Positions 13,853-15,600 of a DNA stretch of 15,600 nt are shown here, piece by piece. Below the pieces are notes generated by a model, which worked only from the letters and a program-made list of their open reading frames with translations, was not told where the DNA came from and did no database searches. Both the position numbers and the translations under genes were made by a program. The first letter of the stretch is position 1, and each line of letters opens with the position of its first letter. Source of the DNA: Tardiphaga sp. (GTDB lineage: Bacteria > Pseudomonadota > Alphaproteobacteria > Rhizobiales > Xanthobacteraceae); NCBI GenBank assembly GCA_014377915.1, contig JACMOT010000193.1, forward strand, positions 1 through 15,600, written 5' to 3'.

Positions 13853-15600
13853 ATGCCAACTTTTTCTCAAAGCCTTGAACAATCGCTGCATCGCGCGCTT
13901 TCGATCGCGAATGAGCGGCATCACCAATACGCCACGCTGGAACATCTCCTGCTGTCGCTGGTCGATGACTCCGATGCGGCCGCGGTAATGCGGGCCTGCA
14001 GCGTCGATCTCGACAAGCTGCGCACCAGCCTCGCCAATTATCTCGAAACCGAATTTGAAAACCTGGTGACGGACGGCGCCGATGACGCCAAGCCGACCGC
14101 CGGTTTCCAGCGTGTCATTCAGCGCGCCGTGATTCATGTGCAATCGTCGGGTCGCGAGGAAGTGACCGGCGCCAATGTGCTGATTGCGATCTTCGCCGAG
14201 CGTGAGAGTCACGCCGCCTATTTCCTGCAGGAGCAGGACATGACGCGGTATGACGCGGTGAATTACATCAGCCATGGCATTGCCAAGCGTCCGGGCGTGT
14301 CCGAGGCGCGGCCGGTGCGCGGCGTCGACGAAGAGACCGAGACCAAGAACGGCGACGATTCCAAGAAGAAGGGGGAGGCGCTCGACACCTATTGCGTCAA
14401 CCTCAACAAGAAGGCCCGTGACGGCAAGATCGACCCGGTGATCGGACGCAATTCCGAGATCAACCGCGCGATCCAGGTGCTGTGCCGCCGACAGAAGAAC
14501 AATCCGCTGTTCGTCGGTGAAGCCGGCGTCGGCAAGACCGCGATCGCCGAGGGTCTGGCGAAGCGCATCGTCGACAGCGAAGTGCCCGAAGTGCTCGCGG
14601 CGGCCACCGTGTTCTCGCTGGACATGGGCACGCTGCTGGCCGGCACACGCTATCGCGGTGACTTCGAGGAACGCCTGAAGCAGGTGCTCAAGGAGTTGGA
14701 AGCGCATCCCAACGCGATCCTGTTCATCGACGAGATCCACACCGTGATCGGCGCCGGCGCCACCTCCGGCGGCGCGATGGATGCCTCGAATTTGCTCAAG
14801 CCTGCCCTGGCTTCGGGCACCATTCGTTGCATGGGCTCGACCACCTACAAGGAATATCGCCAGCACTTCGAGAAGGATCGCGCTCTGGTGCGCCGGTTCC
14901 AGAAGATCGACGTCAACGAGCCGACCGTCGAGGACGCGATCGCGATCCTCAAGGGGCTGAAGCCGTATTTCGAAGAATATCACAAGCTGAAATACACCAA
15001 CGAAGCCATCGAGGCGGCGGTGCAGCTGTCGTCGCGTTATATCCATGACCGCAAGCTGCCGGACAAGGCGATCGATGTGATCGATGAATCCGGCGCCGCG
15101 CAGATGCTGGTCGCGGAGAACAAGCGCAAGAAGACCATCGGCATCAAGGAAATCGAGACCACGATCGCGACCATGGCGCGGATTCCGCCCAAGAGCGTGT
15201 CGAAGGACGATGCCGAGTTGCTGCGTCATCTGGAAACCACGCTGAAGCGCGTGGTGTTCGGTCAGGACAATGCCATCGAGGCGCTGTCAGCCTCGATCAA
15301 ATTGGCGCGGGCTGGACTGCGTGAACCGGAGAAGCCGATCGGCTCCTATCTGTTCTCGGGCCCGACCGGCGTCGGCAAGACCGAAGTGGCGAAGCAGCTG
15401 GCGGCCTCTCTGGGCGTCGAGCTGATCCGTTTCGACATGTCCGAATATATGGAACGCCACACCGTGTCGCGGCTGATCGGCGCGCCTCCGGGCTATGTCG
15501 GCTTCGACCAGGGTGGCTTGCTGACCGACGGCGTCGACCAGCATCCGCATTGCGTGGTGCTGCTCGACGAAATCGAGAAGGCGCATCCCGATCTGTACAA
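13853..15600 (+). CDS. clpA: ATP-dependent Clp protease ATP-binding subunit ClpA, 5' part
   Basis: ClpA is the hexameric AAA+ unfoldase that feeds substrates, including those brought by ClpS, into the ClpP peptidase. The window holds 582 complete codons and ends inside the second ATPase domain, so the 3' end is missing. The N-domain (1-140) opens [19 protein letters not shown] with the [12 protein letters not shown] repeat. The first AAA+ domain has Walker A GEAGVGKT (222-229), Walker B with FIDEIH (Asp293, Glu294), and the pore-region [12 protein letters not shown]. The second AAA+ domain has Walker A GPTGVGKT (503-510) and the GAPPGYVG stretch. An acidic/Lys-rich linker (about 152-172) separates the N-domain from D1. 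AGAGGA at 13841-13846, 6 bases before the ATG, fixes the start. Its position directly after clpS supports ClpA rather than ClpB or ClpC. Confidence 0.96.
   Translation, partial: MPTFSQSLEQSLHRALSIANERHHQYATLEHLLLSLVDDSDAAAVMRACSVDLDKLRTSLANYLETEFENLVTDGADDAKPTAGFQRVIQRAVIHVQSSGREEVTGANVLIAIFAERESHAAYFLQEQDMTRYDAVNYISHGIAKRPGVSEARPVRGVDEETETKNGDDSKKKGEALDTYCVNLNKKARDGKIDPVIGRNSEINRAIQVLCRRQKNNPLFVGEAGVGKTAIAEGLAKRIVDSEVPEVLAAATVFSLDMGTLLAGTRYRGDFEERLKQVLKELEAHPNAILFIDEIHTVIGAGATSGGAMDASNLLKPALASGTIRCMGSTTYKEYRQHFEKDRALVRRFQKIDVNEPTVEDAIAILKGLKPYFEEYHKLKYTNEAIEAAVQLSSRYIHDRKLPDKAIDVIDESGAAQMLVAENKRKKTIGIKEIETTIATMARIPPKSVSKDDAELLRHLETTLKRVVFGQDNAIEALSASIKLARAGLREPEKPIGSYLFSGPTGVGKTEVAKQLAASLGVELIRFDMSEYMERHTVSRLIGAPPGYVGFDQGGLLTDGVDQHPHCVVLLDEIEKAHPDLY

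Noticed and set aside
13523..15229. 568-codon minus-strand open frame antisense to clpS and clpA
   Set aside because: It lies entirely opposite well-recognised clpS and clpA coding sequence. Its Arg/His/Gly/Leu-rich composition is typical of antisense frames in GC-rich genes, with no family motif.
1..15600. Search by eye for a mobile element, CRISPR array, tRNA or defence island
   Set aside because: No transposase, integrase, regularly spaced direct repeats, tRNA-like cloverleaf with a CCA-proximal TTC arm, or toxin/nuclease genes were seen; the gene set is core chromosome.

Overview
The window looks like a core-chromosome segment of an alphaproteobacterium of the Bradyrhizobium / Rhodopseudomonas / Afipia group (Nitrobacteraceae). 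I infer this from the GC-rich, GC3-biased coding, from lineage-typical proteins (MipZ division-site ATPase, DUF1489, a short phasin, a ClpS/ClpA pair, a D-Ala-D-Ala carboxypeptidase with a SPOR tail) and from an intergenic palindromic repeat of the kind scattered through those genomes. No transposase, integrase, phage gene, CRISPR array, tRNA or rRNA was seen. The gene content reads as ordinary vertically inherited housekeeping DNA, so most of the interest lies in intergenic signals.

Layout. Positions 1-402 hold the 3' end of a TolA/TonB-type C-terminal domain gene, convergent with and overlapping a minus-strand DUF599 membrane protein (377-1096). A 121-bp divergent spacer rich in inverted repeats separates that from a glutathione S-transferase (1218-1874). 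Next come a two-helix membrane protein with a Pro/Ala tail (1959-2918) and a DUF1489 gene (2958-3395). A multi-stem palindromic repeat (3407-3540) fills the gap to the convergent panC (3541-4392, minus). mipZ (4597-5520) diverges from panC. After a 306-bp regulatory gap come an exported alpha/beta hydrolase (5827-6705), a MIDAS-type VWA protein (6777-7502) and a membrane-anchored J-domain protein (7547-8278).

The right half holds dac (8500-10287, minus), encoding a DD-carboxypeptidase with a SPOR domain; a divergent regulatory gap; a GTG-started phasin (10672-11007) with a bidirectional terminator; a minus-strand Tad-N/VWA surface protein (11077-12768); a 489-bp gap with no convincing gene; clpS (about 13258-13617); and clpA (13853 to the window end, 3'-truncated).

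Functional themes are envelope and division (TolA-like protein, MipZ, DD-carboxypeptidase with a septal SPOR module), proteolysis and protein quality control (ClpS adaptor with ClpA unfoldase, J protein), coenzyme A biosynthesis (PanC) and polyhydroxybutyrate granule biology (phasin). The most interesting regulatory observation is a nearly identical palindrome, GTGCGNCGCACAA, upstream of both the phasin gene and the exported hydrolase. It matches the TGC-rich site that I recall for PhaR/AniA-type PHB regulators of Rhizobiales, and suggests that both genes belong to one regulon.
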